DNA from: Candidatus Methylomicrobium oryzae
Lineage (GTDB): Bacteria; Pseudomonadota; Gammaproteobacteria; Methylococcales; Methylomonadaceae
DNA length: 64,000 nt
Assembly (NCBI RefSeq): GCF_016745425.1
Contig: NZ_JAERVK010000004.1
Coordinates: 271,999 to 335,998 of the forward strand
Direction of reading: 5' to 3'
Under the pieces are notes generated by a model, which saw only the letters and a program-made list of their open reading frames with translations, was not told where the DNA came from and did not search any database. Shown here piece after piece: positions 50,710 through 58,355 of the stretch (position 1 is the first letter of the stretch; every line of letters starts with the position of its first letter). Both the position numbers and the translations under genes were made by a program.

Positions 50710-51373
50710 TGCAGGCCTCCAGCACGTAACCTAAGCCGCGCAGCGTGCGAATGCCGATTCCGAATGGAGCAAGGCGCTTGCGCAGGCGGGACATATACAC
50801 TTCGATCGCATTGTCCGCGAGCTCCTCTCCTTCGACCGCCAGCCTTCCGGCAATCGCATCCTTGCTGACCACGCGCCCGGCCTGCAGCATCAACGCCAGC
50901 AGCACGCCATACTCTCTGGCGGGCAGGAACAACGGCCGGCCGTCGGCCGTTACCCGTTGCCCCAGCGTATCGAGCGCCAACCGTCCGACCACGATCTCGT
51001 GACCTATCTGGCCCTGGCTCCGCCTGATCAGTGCTCTTACCCGGGCCTGCAATTCGCGCAACTCGAAAGGTTTGGCCAAATAATCGTCGGCCCCCGACTC
51101 CAAGCCGCCGATCCGGTCGTCGAGCGCGTTTCTCGCGGTCAGAATCAGCACCGGCAGCAGCGATTTACGGGATCTGAGCTGCCTCAAGACGTCCCTGCCG
51201 TCGCAATCCGGCAACCCCAAATCGAGTATGACCAGATCGAATACCTGGGTCAGCAGGGCCGTCATCGCGTAATTGCCCGTCATCGCGTGGGTGACGGTAA
51301 ACCCCCAGTCGCCGAGGCTTCGCGACAGGCCGTCAGCCAAAATGGCGTCGTCTTCGACGAGCAATACATTCAT
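50699..51373 (-). CDS. OmpR/PhoB-family response regulator
   Basis: A 224-residue regulator. The receiver starts NVLLVEDDAILADGLSRSL; the phosphorylated Asp is in LVILDLGLPDCDG at about residue 51 and Lys in DDYLAKPFE near 101. The C-terminal winged helix has ARE(Y)GVLLALMLQAGRVVSKDAI, IEVYMSRLRKRL and IRTLRGLGYVLE. ATG 51373 fits the family start; the upstream in-frame start at 51412 adds 13 residues. It probably activates its own operon and the efflux genes downstream. Confidence 0.93.
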   Translation of the reverse strand: MNVLLVEDDAILADGLSRSLGDWGFTVTHAMTGNYAMTALLTQVFDLVILDLGLPDCDGRDVLRQLRSRKSLLPVLILTARNALDDRIGGLESGADDYLAKPFELRELQARVRALIRRSQGQIGHEIVVGRLALDTLGQRVTADGRPLFLPAREYGVLLALMLQAGRVVSKDAIAGRLAVEGEELADNAIEVYMSRLRKRLAPFGIGIRTLRGLGYVLEACNEI

Positions 51374-51451
51374 CGCCGCCCGGAAGGCCGCCCTGCCGGC
51401 CCGGACCCGCACAGGCCGGAAACCGGGAACGGCTTGCGCGGCGCAGCGAGG

Positions 51452-51991
51452 TTAGTGCCAGCCGCCATATTGCGTGGTCGGATCGCCGCGGAAACCGGCG
51501 GTCGTTTTGTTGGCCTCCGGCACGGTGCCCATGCTCTCGGCCGCCACCAGCAGGTTGCCGTGCGTATAGCCGCCCAGCGCCCTGGCTTTTTTCGCGATCG
51601 CGGTGGAGAGCGGGGTGATGTCGTATTTAGTAACGGTCGGATGGATCACCGCAGTGACCAGTTGTTCGCCGCCGGCCACCGGATAAAAGGTCAGCAGAAT
51701 CGGCAACGCCGTCCCGGCAGGTACCTGTACACGGTAATGCTCGCTGTCCTGCAGCGCCGTTTCGGCAATCACCGCCCCTTTCTCGTCGCTGACTTTGACG
51801 TTGCCGGTCTTGATCGGTCCTTTATTGTCGGAGACCGAGCCTTCCAGCGTTACGGCCTGTTCGTACTTGCGGGCCGTTTGCTGAGGAAAGGCGCTTTTCG
51901 GCGCCTCGTTTCCGCAACCGGCTGCCGTGATCAACGCCAGAAGAGACGCCGCCAGGACGCCTCGATGGAGTGAAAATGAATTTGTACGCAT
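51452..51991 (-). CDS. Putative lipoprotein heading the efflux operon
   Basis: A protein of 179 residues from ATG 51991. MRTNSFSLHRGVLAASLLALITAAGC is a lipoprotein signal ending in Cys26. The mature part has a carboxypeptidase-regulatory or Ig-like pattern (VTLEGSVSDNKGPIKTGNVKVSDEKGAVIAE, HYRVQVPAGTALPILLTFYPV) followed by a less ordered C-terminus ending in TTQYGGWH. Function is unknown. It stands about 80 bases before the response regulator in the same direction, so it may be co-expressed as a periplasmic accessory or metal-binding protein. The open frame to 52135 is rejected because it hides the signal peptide. Confidence 0.65.
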   Translation of the reverse strand: MRTNSFSLHRGVLAASLLALITAAGCGNEAPKSAFPQQTARKYEQAVTLEGSVSDNKGPIKTGNVKVSDEKGAVIAETALQDSEHYRVQVPAGTALPILLTFYPVAGGEQLVTAVIHPTVTKYDITPLSTAIAKKARALGGYTHGNLLVAAESMGTVPEANKTTAGFRGDPTTQYGGWH

Positions 51992-52310
51992 AAAATTATT
52001 CCCATCGAATTTGATCGAAACATATCGTCCCCATGTTGCGGCACTCCTCGTTATACACCCCGGATAGCCTGGTCCGATAAACGGACCGGCGGAAACCCAA
52101 GCCGACTTTGGATCGCTCCTGAATACGCCGTTCAAAGCAAGCTTTTCAAAGCAAAGCTTTGAACTCCGATTCCTGAGTTTCGCAGGACGGGTATACCAAC
52201 GATGAGCGCCGGAGCGAGGGAATCCCCCTTACCGGCGCGCGGTAAATCACCGGAAACAATCCGCCGTCGGAACGCAGGAACGCTAGCCGCGCACAGCCGC
52301 CAAAGGCGGA
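51992..52310. other. Intergenic region between the lipoprotein gene and nadA
   Basis: About 320 bases without a recognised gene. It should contain the promoter of the efflux operon (minus strand). An inverted repeat GTTCAAAGC / GCTTTGAAC (52130-52138 and 52156-52164) with a further CAAAGC between is the only clear structure. It is too far from the lipoprotein start to be called its operator. Confidence 0.5.
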
Positions 52311-53408
52311 CTACGCCACCGCCAGCATGTTATCCAGCGCTTTTTTCGCCAGTTCCGACTCTTTCGGAGGCACCGTAATCCGGTTGATGACATGCCCGGC
52401 CGCCAGATTCTCCATTACCCAGGCCAGATGCTGGGGATCGGTCCGGAACATCGTCGAGCACATGCACAGCATCGGCGACATGAAATGCACGTGCTTGCCC
52501 TGCCCCTTGCACTCCTCGTTCAGCCGGTTGACCAGGTTCAGCTCGGTCGCGACCAGCCAACGCGTGTTCGGTTCGGCCTCGCGCACCGTCTTTAGAATGT
52601 ATTCGGTCGAACCGATGTACTCGGATTTCTGGCAGACTTCGAACGCCGCCTCGGGATGCGAGATGACCTTGGTTTCGGGATAACGTTCGAGAAACCGGTC
52701 GATATGCTCCGGTTTGAAGGCCTGATGCACCGAGCAGAAGCCTTTCCAGAGAATGATCTTGGCGTTTTTGATCTGGTCAACGGTCAGCCCGCCGCGCGGC
52801 TTGGTAAAATCCCAGGTCACCATCTGTTCGAGCGGAATACCCATCCGATAGCCGGTATTGCGCCCGAGATGCTGATCCGGGAAGAACAAGACCTTGGACC
52901 GGCGCGCGAAACTCCATTCGAGAATCTTCTGCGCATTGGAAGAAGTGCAGACGATGCCCTCGTGCTCGCCGCAGAACGCCTTCAGGTCGGCCGCGGAATT
53001 GATGTAGGTGACCGGCGTGACTTCGTTTTCGACATCGATCACTTCGGCCAGCTCTTTCCAACACTGCTGCACCTTGAGCAAATTGGCCATGTCCGCCATC
53101 GAGCAGCCGGCCGCCAAATCGGGCAAAATCGAAATCTGCTCGGGACGCGACAGGATATCGGCCACCTCGGCCATGAAATGCACGCCGCAAAACACGATGT
53201 ATTCGGCGTCGGACTGTGCCGCATTGCGCGACAGCTTCAGCGAATCGCCGGTGAAATCGGCGTGTTTGAACACTTCGTCGCGCTGGTAATGGTGACCCAG
53301 AATCACGCAGCGCTTGCCGAGCTTGGCTTTGGCCGCAACAATGCGCTCGTCGCATTCGGCGTCGTCAAGGAGGGCGTAGTTTTCTATGGGGAAAGGGGTT
53401 GTAAGCAT
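52311..53408 (-). CDS. nadA: Quinolinate synthase A
   Basis: A 365-residue [4Fe-4S] enzyme that condenses iminoaspartate with dihydroxyacetone phosphate to quinolinate for NAD synthesis. Typical blocks are CVILGHHYQRDEVFKHADFTGDSLKLSR near residues 34-61, IVFCGVHFMAEVADIL near 91, VTYINSAADLKAFCGEHEGIVCTSSNA, FFPDQHLGRNTGYRMG, and HVHFMSPMLCMCSTMFRTDPQHLAW near the end. Cluster-binding Cys residues in FCGVHF, VCTSSNA and LCMCSTM are all present. It is a stand-alone gene; nadB and nadC are not in the window. Confidence 0.96.
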   Translation of the reverse strand: MLTTPFPIENYALLDDAECDERIVAAKAKLGKRCVILGHHYQRDEVFKHADFTGDSLKLSRNAAQSDAEYIVFCGVHFMAEVADILSRPEQISILPDLAAGCSMADMANLLKVQQCWKELAEVIDVENEVTPVTYINSAADLKAFCGEHEGIVCTSSNAQKILEWSFARRSKVLFFPDQHLGRNTGYRMGIPLEQMVTWDFTKPRGGLTVDQIKNAKIILWKGFCSVHQAFKPEHIDRFLERYPETKVISHPEAAFEVCQKSEYIGSTEYILKTVREAEPNTRWLVATELNLVNRLNEECKGQGKHVHFMSPMLCMCSTMFRTDPQHLAWVMENLAAGHVINRITVPPKESELAKKALDNMLAVA

Positions 53409-53467
53409 ATTTGATATAAGTAATGCTGGACGCAGAGATTAAGCTCCACTAAAAAATAACCGCCTGG

Positions 53468-53683
53468 TTAGCGTTTGGCGGCGATTTGGAAATGCAAACG
53501 GATCAGTTTGGGCCTGTCGGCCGGATCATAATGACACTTTACCGCATCACGTACCTTCTGACGTAAGTCGTTTAAATCTTTCACATCGGTGAAGATCGGA
53601 ACACCCAACGCACGCGTGCAAAAACCGCCTTCAGCCGCATCTTCGACTAAGAAACTAATTTCGTTGCAGGTTTTTCGCTGCAT
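53468..53683 (-). CDS. HicB-like small protein
   Basis: A protein of 71 residues from ATG 53683, with the ferredoxin-like partial RNase H pattern EISFLVEDAAEGGFCTRALGVPIFTDVKDLNDLRQKVRDAVKCHY, ending RPKLIRLHFQI. It is homologous to short HicB-like antitoxin proteins, sometimes mis-annotated as 2-oxoisovalerate dehydrogenase. It has no partner toxin directly next to it other than the hicBA pair 45 bases upstream. It could be an orphan antitoxin or a third member of that operon. Confidence 0.65.
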   Translation of the reverse strand: MQRKTCNEISFLVEDAAEGGFCTRALGVPIFTDVKDLNDLRQKVRDAVKCHYDPADRPKLIRLHFQIAAKR

Positions 53684-53726
53684 GATAAAAAATGCGCCAT
53701 TCCCCACTATCCCCTAAAGAATGGCT

Positions 53727-53909
53727 TTAATCCGGTTTGGATAATTTTTTAATGATTGACTTGGCTAAATATTCATCGATTTCGCTATGCCGCGGCACCG
53801 GCTGCGATTGTTGAGTTTCTTCATTCACATACCAGTCATGTTTCCCGCCGTGCCGCTTCAATTTACAACCCATTGCTTCAAGGAACCGTATCAAATCCTT
53901 TCTTTTCAT
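53727..53909 (-). CDS. hicA: HicA-type toxin (mRNA interferase)
   Basis: A 60-residue double-stranded RNA-binding-like protein. MKRKDLIRFLEAMGCKLKRHGGKHDWY carries the conserved His24 expected for catalysis in the HicA family, and the C-terminus is PRHSEIDEYLAKSIIKKL. It overlaps the stop of hicB by one base, typical of antitoxin-first TA operons. Confidence 0.88.
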   Translation of the reverse strand: MKRKDLIRFLEAMGCKLKRHGGKHDWYVNEETQQSQPVPRHSEIDEYLAKSIIKKLSKPD

Positions 53910-54100
53910 CAGGCCACTTGCATTTGCTCTACCTTGCGAATATACGGAATTTCATTGCTTTCGAGGTCAGCCAGCAAATCCTTCAGATTCTCCTGCAACT
54001 CCTCTTTGGTTTCGCCCTGAGTAATATAGTCCGGATAATCATTGATAAAGCCCAGAAAGAAATCTTTGCTTTTCCAATAGGTATAACTTACCGTTTTCAT
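53909..54100 (-). CDS. hicB: HicB-type antitoxin
   Basis: A 63-residue protein with the HicB fold: YTYWKSKDFFLGFINDYPDYITQGETKEELQENLKDLLADLE. It lacks a C-terminal DNA-binding domain, so autoregulation would require the complex or another protein. It is encoded just upstream of hicA. Confidence 0.85.
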   Translation of the reverse strand: MKTVSYTYWKSKDFFLGFINDYPDYITQGETKEELQENLKDLLADLESNEIPYIRKVEQMQVA

Positions 54101-54153
54101 CGCTTTGATACCTCACAGATTTCCCCGACGCTGACAGGGCTGCGGCTTCGAAC

Positions 54154-54219
54154 GGTGGGTTCGGCGCGCGGAAAAAACGCTTAAACCCCAAAATTTTTGC
54201 GTGGCGCGCCGAACCCACC
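54154..54219. repeat. REP-like inverted repeat, 16-bp arms
   Basis: GGTGGGTTCGGCGCGC at 54154-54169 is the exact reverse complement of 54204-54219. The 34 bases between are A/T-rich in part. It sits between hicB and the aspS stop and could act as a terminator for aspS, but it lacks a clean T tract. Confidence 0.7.
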
Positions 54220-54224
54220 CTACA

Positions 54225-56009
54225 TCAAACCTTCTCTTTGCCCGGCTGTTTGACCAGTTTGATACCCAACTCACGCAATTGTTCCTCGGGAACGACCGCC
54301 GGCGCGCTGACCAGGGGACAGGCCGCCGACTGCGTTTTCGGGAACGCGATCACGTCGCGGATCGAGGTCGAACCGGTCATCAGCATGACCAGGCGGTCCA
54401 GACCAAACGCCAGGCCGCCGTGCGGCGGCGCGCCGTATTTCAATGCATCGAGCAGGAAGCCGAATTTTTCCCGTGCTTCGTCTTCCTTGATGCCGAGAAT
54501 CTCGAACACGGTCTGCTGCATCGCCGGCCGGTTGATACGGATCGAACCGCCGCCGACCTCGGTACCGTTCAGAACCAGGTCGTAGGCCCGCGACAGTGCG
54601 GCCCCGGGATTCGCCTGCAATTCCTCGGCCGAACACTTCGGCGCGGTGAACGGATGGTGGATCGCCGCATAACGGCGGCTCTTCTCGTCCCAGGCGAACA
54701 TCGGAAAGTCGACCACCCAGACCGGCTTCCATTCGCCTTCCAAGAGGCCCAGGTCGTGGCCGAGCTTGACGCGCAGCGCGCCCATCGCCTCGTTCACGAT
54801 GGAAGCCTTGTCCGCGCCGAAGAAGATCAGGTCGCCGTTTTGCGCGCCGGTCTTCGCGAGCACGCTGTCCCAGACTTCGGCCGGCGCGAACTTCACGATC
54901 GGCGACTGCAGGCCATCGACACCGGCCGCGAGATCGTTCACTTTAATATACGCCAGACCTTTCGCCCCGTAGATGCCGACAAACTTGGTCAGATCGTCGA
55001 TCTCCTTCCGGCTCAAATCGCCGCCTTTCGGCAGGCGCATCGCGACCACCCGGCCCTGCGGATCGTTCGCCGGCGCGGAAAAGACCTTGAAATCGACGTC
55101 CTTCATGTCCTCGGCGATATCGACCAGCTCCAGCGGAATCCGCAGGTCAGGCCGGTCGATCCCGTATTTCGAGATCGCTTCCTGGTAGGTCATGCGCGGG
55201 AAATGCGCGCCGAGGTTCACGCCGATCACTTTCTGAAACAGTTGGCGGATCATCTCTTCCATGATGTGCATGATCTCGTCTTCGTCCATGAACGAAGTCT
55301 CGATATCGAGCTGGGTGAATTCGGGCTGGCGGTCCGCGCGCAAGTCCTCGTCCCGGAAGCAGCGCACGATCTGGTAATAGCGGTCCATTCCCGCGATCAT
55401 CAGGATCTGCTTGTACAACTGCGGCGATTGCGGCAGCGCGAAGAACGCGTTTTCATGCGTCCGGCTCGGCACGATATAGTCGCGCGCGCCTTCCGGGGTC
55501 GCCTTGGTCAGGTAAGGGGTTTCGATCTCGAAGAAGTCGTGATCGTCCAGGAAGTTGCGCAACACCCGGGCGACATCGCGGCGCACCTTCATCTTTTCCT
55601 GCATCGCGAAACGGCGCAGGTCGATGTAACGGTAGCGCAGGCGCAGCTCTTCGTTGACTTCGATTTCGCTTTCGACCGGGAACGGCGGGGTTTCGGATTC
55701 GTTCAGCACGACCATCCGGCTGACCAGCACTTCGATTTCGCCGGTGCCCATGTTCGGATTGATCGTACCTTCGGGACGACCGCGCACGGTGCCGGCGACT
55801 TTCAGCACATATTCGCTGCGCACATGTTCGGCCAGGGAGAACGCCTCACGCACATCCGGGTCGAAGACGACCTGTACCAGTCCGGTACGGTCCCTGAGAT
55901 CAATAAAAATGACCCCGCCGTGGTCCCGGCGGCGGTGCACCCAACCGCACAATTCGACGGTCTGCCCGGTATGGTGTTTGGTTAATTCCCCGCACTTGTG
56001 GGTACGCAT
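54225..56009 (-). CDS. aspS: Aspartate--tRNA ligase
   Basis: A 594-residue class IIb synthetase. The N-terminal OB-fold ([33 protein letters not shown]) binds the anticodon. Class II motifs are visible: motif 1 near [15 protein letters not shown], motif 2 [29 protein letters not shown] near residue 210, and motif 3 [16 protein letters not shown] near 530. The large insertion between motifs 2 and 3 is the bacterial type. Whether it also charges tRNA-Asn cannot be decided here. It has a short gap to the FmdB-type gene in the same direction. Confidence 0.97.
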   Translation of the reverse strand: MRTHKCGELTKHHTGQTVELCGWVHRRRDHGGVIFIDLRDRTGLVQVVFDPDVREAFSLAEHVRSEYVLKVAGTVRGRPEGTINPNMGTGEIEVLVSRMVVLNESETPPFPVESEIEVNEELRLRYRYIDLRRFAMQEKMKVRRDVARVLRNFLDDHDFFEIETPYLTKATPEGARDYIVPSRTHENAFFALPQSPQLYKQILMIAGMDRYYQIVRCFRDEDLRADRQPEFTQLDIETSFMDEDEIMHIMEEMIRQLFQKVIGVNLGAHFPRMTYQEAISKYGIDRPDLRIPLELVDIAEDMKDVDFKVFSAPANDPQGRVVAMRLPKGGDLSRKEIDDLTKFVGIYGAKGLAYIKVNDLAAGVDGLQSPIVKFAPAEVWDSVLAKTGAQNGDLIFFGADKASIVNEAMGALRVKLGHDLGLLEGEWKPVWVVDFPMFAWDEKSRRYAAIHHPFTAPKCSAEELQANPGAALSRAYDLVLNGTEVGGGSIRINRPAMQQTVFEILGIKEDEAREKFGFLLDALKYGAPPHGGLAFGLDRLVMLMTGSTSIRDVIAFPKTQSAACPLVSAPAVVPEEQLRELGIKLVKQPGKEKV

Positions 56010-56092
56010 GGTGTTGTTGTTCCTGTAAATCCGAAAAAATCGCCGATATTAACGGCTTATCATGCTGAATTCAAGCCAGCTTGTTCAAACAA

Positions 56093-56350
56093 TCAGTGGC
56101 TGCAGCTACCGCTGCAACTGTGCGGCTTGGGCGACTCAGAGCTTTCGCCCGCGACATTCTTTTTCGCGCCGCTCTTGAAGTCGGTTTCGTACCAGCCGCC
56201 GCCTTTCAAACGAAAGCCGGCCGCGGAAATTTTCTTGATCAGATCGGGCTTGCTGCACGCCGGGCAATGAACCAAAGGCTGGTCGCTGATTTTTTGCAAG
56301 GCTTCGTGCTCGTGCCCGCAGGATTGGCACTGATATTCGTAAATTGGCAT
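56093..56350 (-). CDS. FmdB-type zinc ribbon protein
   Basis: An 85-residue protein with the zinc ribbon MPIYEYQCQSCGHEHEALQKISD...CPACSKPDLIKKIS, two CxxC pairs at residues 8-11 and 34-37. The centre shows SAAGFRLKGGGWYETDFKSG, which is conserved. The C-terminus is Ser/His/Cys-rich (HSCSGSCSH). The family is named FmdB after formamidase regulation, but its function is not established. It often stands before aspS in gammaproteobacteria, as here. Confidence 0.93.
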   Translation of the reverse strand: MPIYEYQCQSCGHEHEALQKISDQPLVHCPACSKPDLIKKISAAGFRLKGGGWYETDFKSGAKKNVAGESSESPKPHSCSGSCSH

Positions 56351-56445
56351 GGGGATGGCTCCGGTAAAAAAACAATACGTGAGATAGGGCTAGGCGCGTA
56401 TTTTTCAAGCGGCTAAGATAGAATATAAGGTTATTCTACAAGAAA

Positions 56446-57504
56446 ATGGCCTTTCAAATGAAGAAATTAACTCTCACCCGCCCCGACGACTGGCATTTGC
56501 ACGTCCGGAGCGGCGCGCTCTTGAAAGCGGTGCTGCCGCATACCGCCCGCCAATTCGCCCGCGCGATCATCATGCCGAACCTGAAACCGCCGGTCACGAC
56601 CGTCGAACAGGCATTGACTTACCGTCAGGAAATTTTAGGGGCCATTCCGGCAGGGCTCGATTTTACGCCTTTGATGACGTTGTATCTGACCGGTTCCACT
56701 TCTCTTGATGAAATCCGCAAAGCCGCCGCCTCGGAGCATGTGCATGCGTTCAAACTTTATCCGGCCGGGGCGACCACCAATTCGGACGCCGGCGTGGCGG
56801 ATATCGAGGCCGCCTATCCTTTATTCGAAGAAATGGAAAAGCAGGATATTCCGCTGTTGGTTCACGGCGAAGTCACCGACGAAGCGTGCGACATCTTCGA
56901 CCGGGAGCGCGTCTTTCTGGAAACCCGGCTGGCCCGGATCGTCGAGCGTTTCCCGGCGCTGCGCATCGTCGTCGAGCATGTGACTACCGCCGAAGCAGTC
57001 GACTTCGTGAAGTCCCAAGGGCCGAACGTCGCCGCCACGATCACTCCGCAACATCTCCTATATAACCGCAACGCCATCCTCGCCGGCGGCATCCGTCCGC
57101 ATTATTACTGCCTGCCGGTGCTGAAGCGCGAACATCATCGGGAGGCCCTGGTTCAGGCCGCCGCCAGCGGTAATCCGAAATTTTTTCTCGGCACCGACAG
57201 TGCGCCGCATCTGACTTCCCTGAAAGAAAACGCCTGCGGCTGCGCGGGCTGCTTCAGCGCACCCGTGGCGCTCGAACTGTATGCGGAAGCCTTCGAAAAG
57301 GCCGGCGCGCTGGACAAACTGGAAGGTTTCGCAAGTTTTTACGGCGCCGATTTTTACCGGCTGCCGAGAAACCGGGGCACGGTAACACTGGAAAAGTCGG
57401 CCTGGCAAGTGCCCCGCGTTTATAACGACGGCGACATCGCTATTACGCCGTTGAAAGCCGAAGAACCCATAATATGGAAGCTGCAAGCCACTGCTCGAAC
57501 TTAA
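56446..57504 (+). CDS. pyrC: Dihydroorotase
   Basis: A 352-residue zinc amidohydrolase that closes carbamoyl-aspartate to dihydroorotate in pyrimidine synthesis. RPDDWHLHVRSG gives the HxH metal pair near residues 17-19. FKLYPAGATTNSDAGV contains the carboxylated Lys near 105, HGEVTDEACDIFDRE and VVEHVTTAEAV the two further His, and GTDSAPH the catalytic Asp near 253. The first ATG (56446) and a second four codons on (56458) are both possible; the second gives the family start MKKLTLTRPDDW. It is divergent from the FmdB-type gene. Confidence 0.96.
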   Translation: MAFQMKKLTLTRPDDWHLHVRSGALLKAVLPHTARQFARAIIMPNLKPPVTTVEQALTYRQEILGAIPAGLDFTPLMTLYLTGSTSLDEIRKAAASEHVHAFKLYPAGATTNSDAGVADIEAAYPLFEEMEKQDIPLLVHGEVTDEACDIFDRERVFLETRLARIVERFPALRIVVEHVTTAEAVDFVKSQGPNVAATITPQHLLYNRNAILAGGIRPHYYCLPVLKREHHREALVQAAASGNPKFFLGTDSAPHLTSLKENACGCAGCFSAPVALELYAEAFEKAGALDKLEGFASFYGADFYRLPRNRGTVTLEKSAWQVPRVYNDGDIAITPLKAEEPIIWKLQATART

Positions 57505-57837
57505 GGCAGCTCAGATAAATCCTCGTATGAAGAGCGGGTTAGAGTGAAGCCGTTTACGCTATCGGATTATCGGAATCGCAAAGCTGGCTTTGCCAATGGC
57601 CAGGCGGATTGACAAAGCGGTTTTTGTTACCCCAAACGCCGGACGGGATATTCATCCCGCCAGTAACGTTCGGAGATGTTCCCAAAGACAGGCTGGCAAG
57701 TTTGTCACGAACGCTCCAAACCGGCCTCACGGCTTCGGCAAAACGTTCGGACGGGCTTAAAAACCCGTCCGGCGGAGAGGCCGCCAGGAGTTGCAAAGCT
57801 GGCTTTGCCACCCCAAAACTTATTCCGTCTTAACGGG
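57505..57837. other. Non-coding stretch with a direct-repeat-flanked segment
   Basis: About 330 bases between pyrC and the HTH regulator. An 18-base sequence (GCAAAGCTGGCTTTGCCA) occurs at 57578-57595 and again at 57793-57810. Between them lie hairpins such as GGACGGG-CTTAAAAA-CCCGTCC near 57750. Open frames in this segment do not look like proteins. Confidence 0.6.
57578..57810. repeat. Segment bounded by an 18-bp direct repeat, with internal hairpins
   Basis: The 18-base boundaries are identical and each contains a small palindrome (GCAAAG-CTGG-CTTTGC). The 197 bases between hold the hairpins CGGGATATTCATCCCG near 57647 and GGACGGG..CCCGTCC near 57750. This looks like a small non-autonomous element or a paired palindromic repeat. 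Confidence 0.5.
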
Positions 57838-58239
57838 CTACGGGGTTTTCTCTGAAAATACCTGAGCGAACGCACTGATGACCTCCCGAACGATCTTGCG
57901 CTGCGGGGCGGGCAAACTCAAATATTGCTCGATCGCCTCCCTTTCGCGGTAATCCAGCGCTTCCTCCCACTGTTTCCGTTTTTCGCGTATCGACAGCGCT
58001 GCCTCTTCGCCGTAACGCAAGGCATGCGGCTCGACTTTCAACCACTCCGCCAGCACCTGTAACTTTTCCTGGGAAGGAATCGCCTCGCCGCGCAGCCAGC
58101 GCGACACCGCCTGAAACGACACCGACCGTCCCCAATAGCGGCTGTTGAAGCCTTTTTCCAGCACAGCGGGACGGGCTTCATAGCCTGCGGACAGCATGGC
58201 TTTGCGCAGCCGTTCGGCGAATTCGAGTTTTTCATTCAT
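57838..58239 (-). CDS. HTH transcriptional regulator of the R-M locus (controller-like)
   Basis: A protein of 133 residues from ATG 58239. The N-terminal part (LEFAERLRKAMLSAGYEARPAVLEKGFN.., VSFQAVSRWLRGEAIPSQEKLQVLAEWLKVEPHALRYG) is a lambda-repressor-like helix-turn-helix, with the recognition helix at about residues 43-52. The second half is a helical tail with a charged REREAIEQYLSLPAPQRKIVREVI segment. It is divergent from the type III methyltransferase with a shared 116-base intergenic region rich in AGTTRAAT half-sites. A role in controlling the R-M genes is likely but not shown. Confidence 0.8.
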   Translation of the reverse strand: MNEKLEFAERLRKAMLSAGYEARPAVLEKGFNSRYWGRSVSFQAVSRWLRGEAIPSQEKLQVLAEWLKVEPHALRYGEEAALSIREKRKQWEEALDYREREAIEQYLSLPAPQRKIVREVISAFAQVFSEKTP

Positions 58240-58247
58240 GAACAAAA

Positions 58248-58313
58248 AGTTAAATTTTTACAGCCATCCAATTCAACTTTCTGTTGTATTATTTGTTAAA
58301 TTTTTAATTGAAC
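58248..58313. promoter_or_regulatory. Candidate operator sites between HTH regulator and mod
   Basis: AGTTAAATT at 58248-58256 faces AATTCAACT at 58270-58278 as an imperfect inverted pair. A second palindrome-like site, GTTAAATTTTTAATTGAAC, is at 58295-58313. All four half-sites match AGTT(A/G)AATT-like sequences. They lie between the divergent genes, where a controller protein would bind. Confidence 0.5.
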
Positions 58314-58355
58314 TATTGGTTTAACCGTTTCGGTTTGCCGTCTCAGGATGAAAAC

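Noticed and set aside
54201..55985. 594-codon open frame on the plus strand
   Set aside because: It is antisense to aspS, which has complete class II synthetase motifs on the minus strand. Both cannot be real coding frames of equal support.
57609..57833. 74-codon frame between pyrC and the HTH regulator
   Set aside because: It coincides with the hairpin-rich segment bounded by 18-bp direct repeats. The peptide is a translation of repeat DNA.
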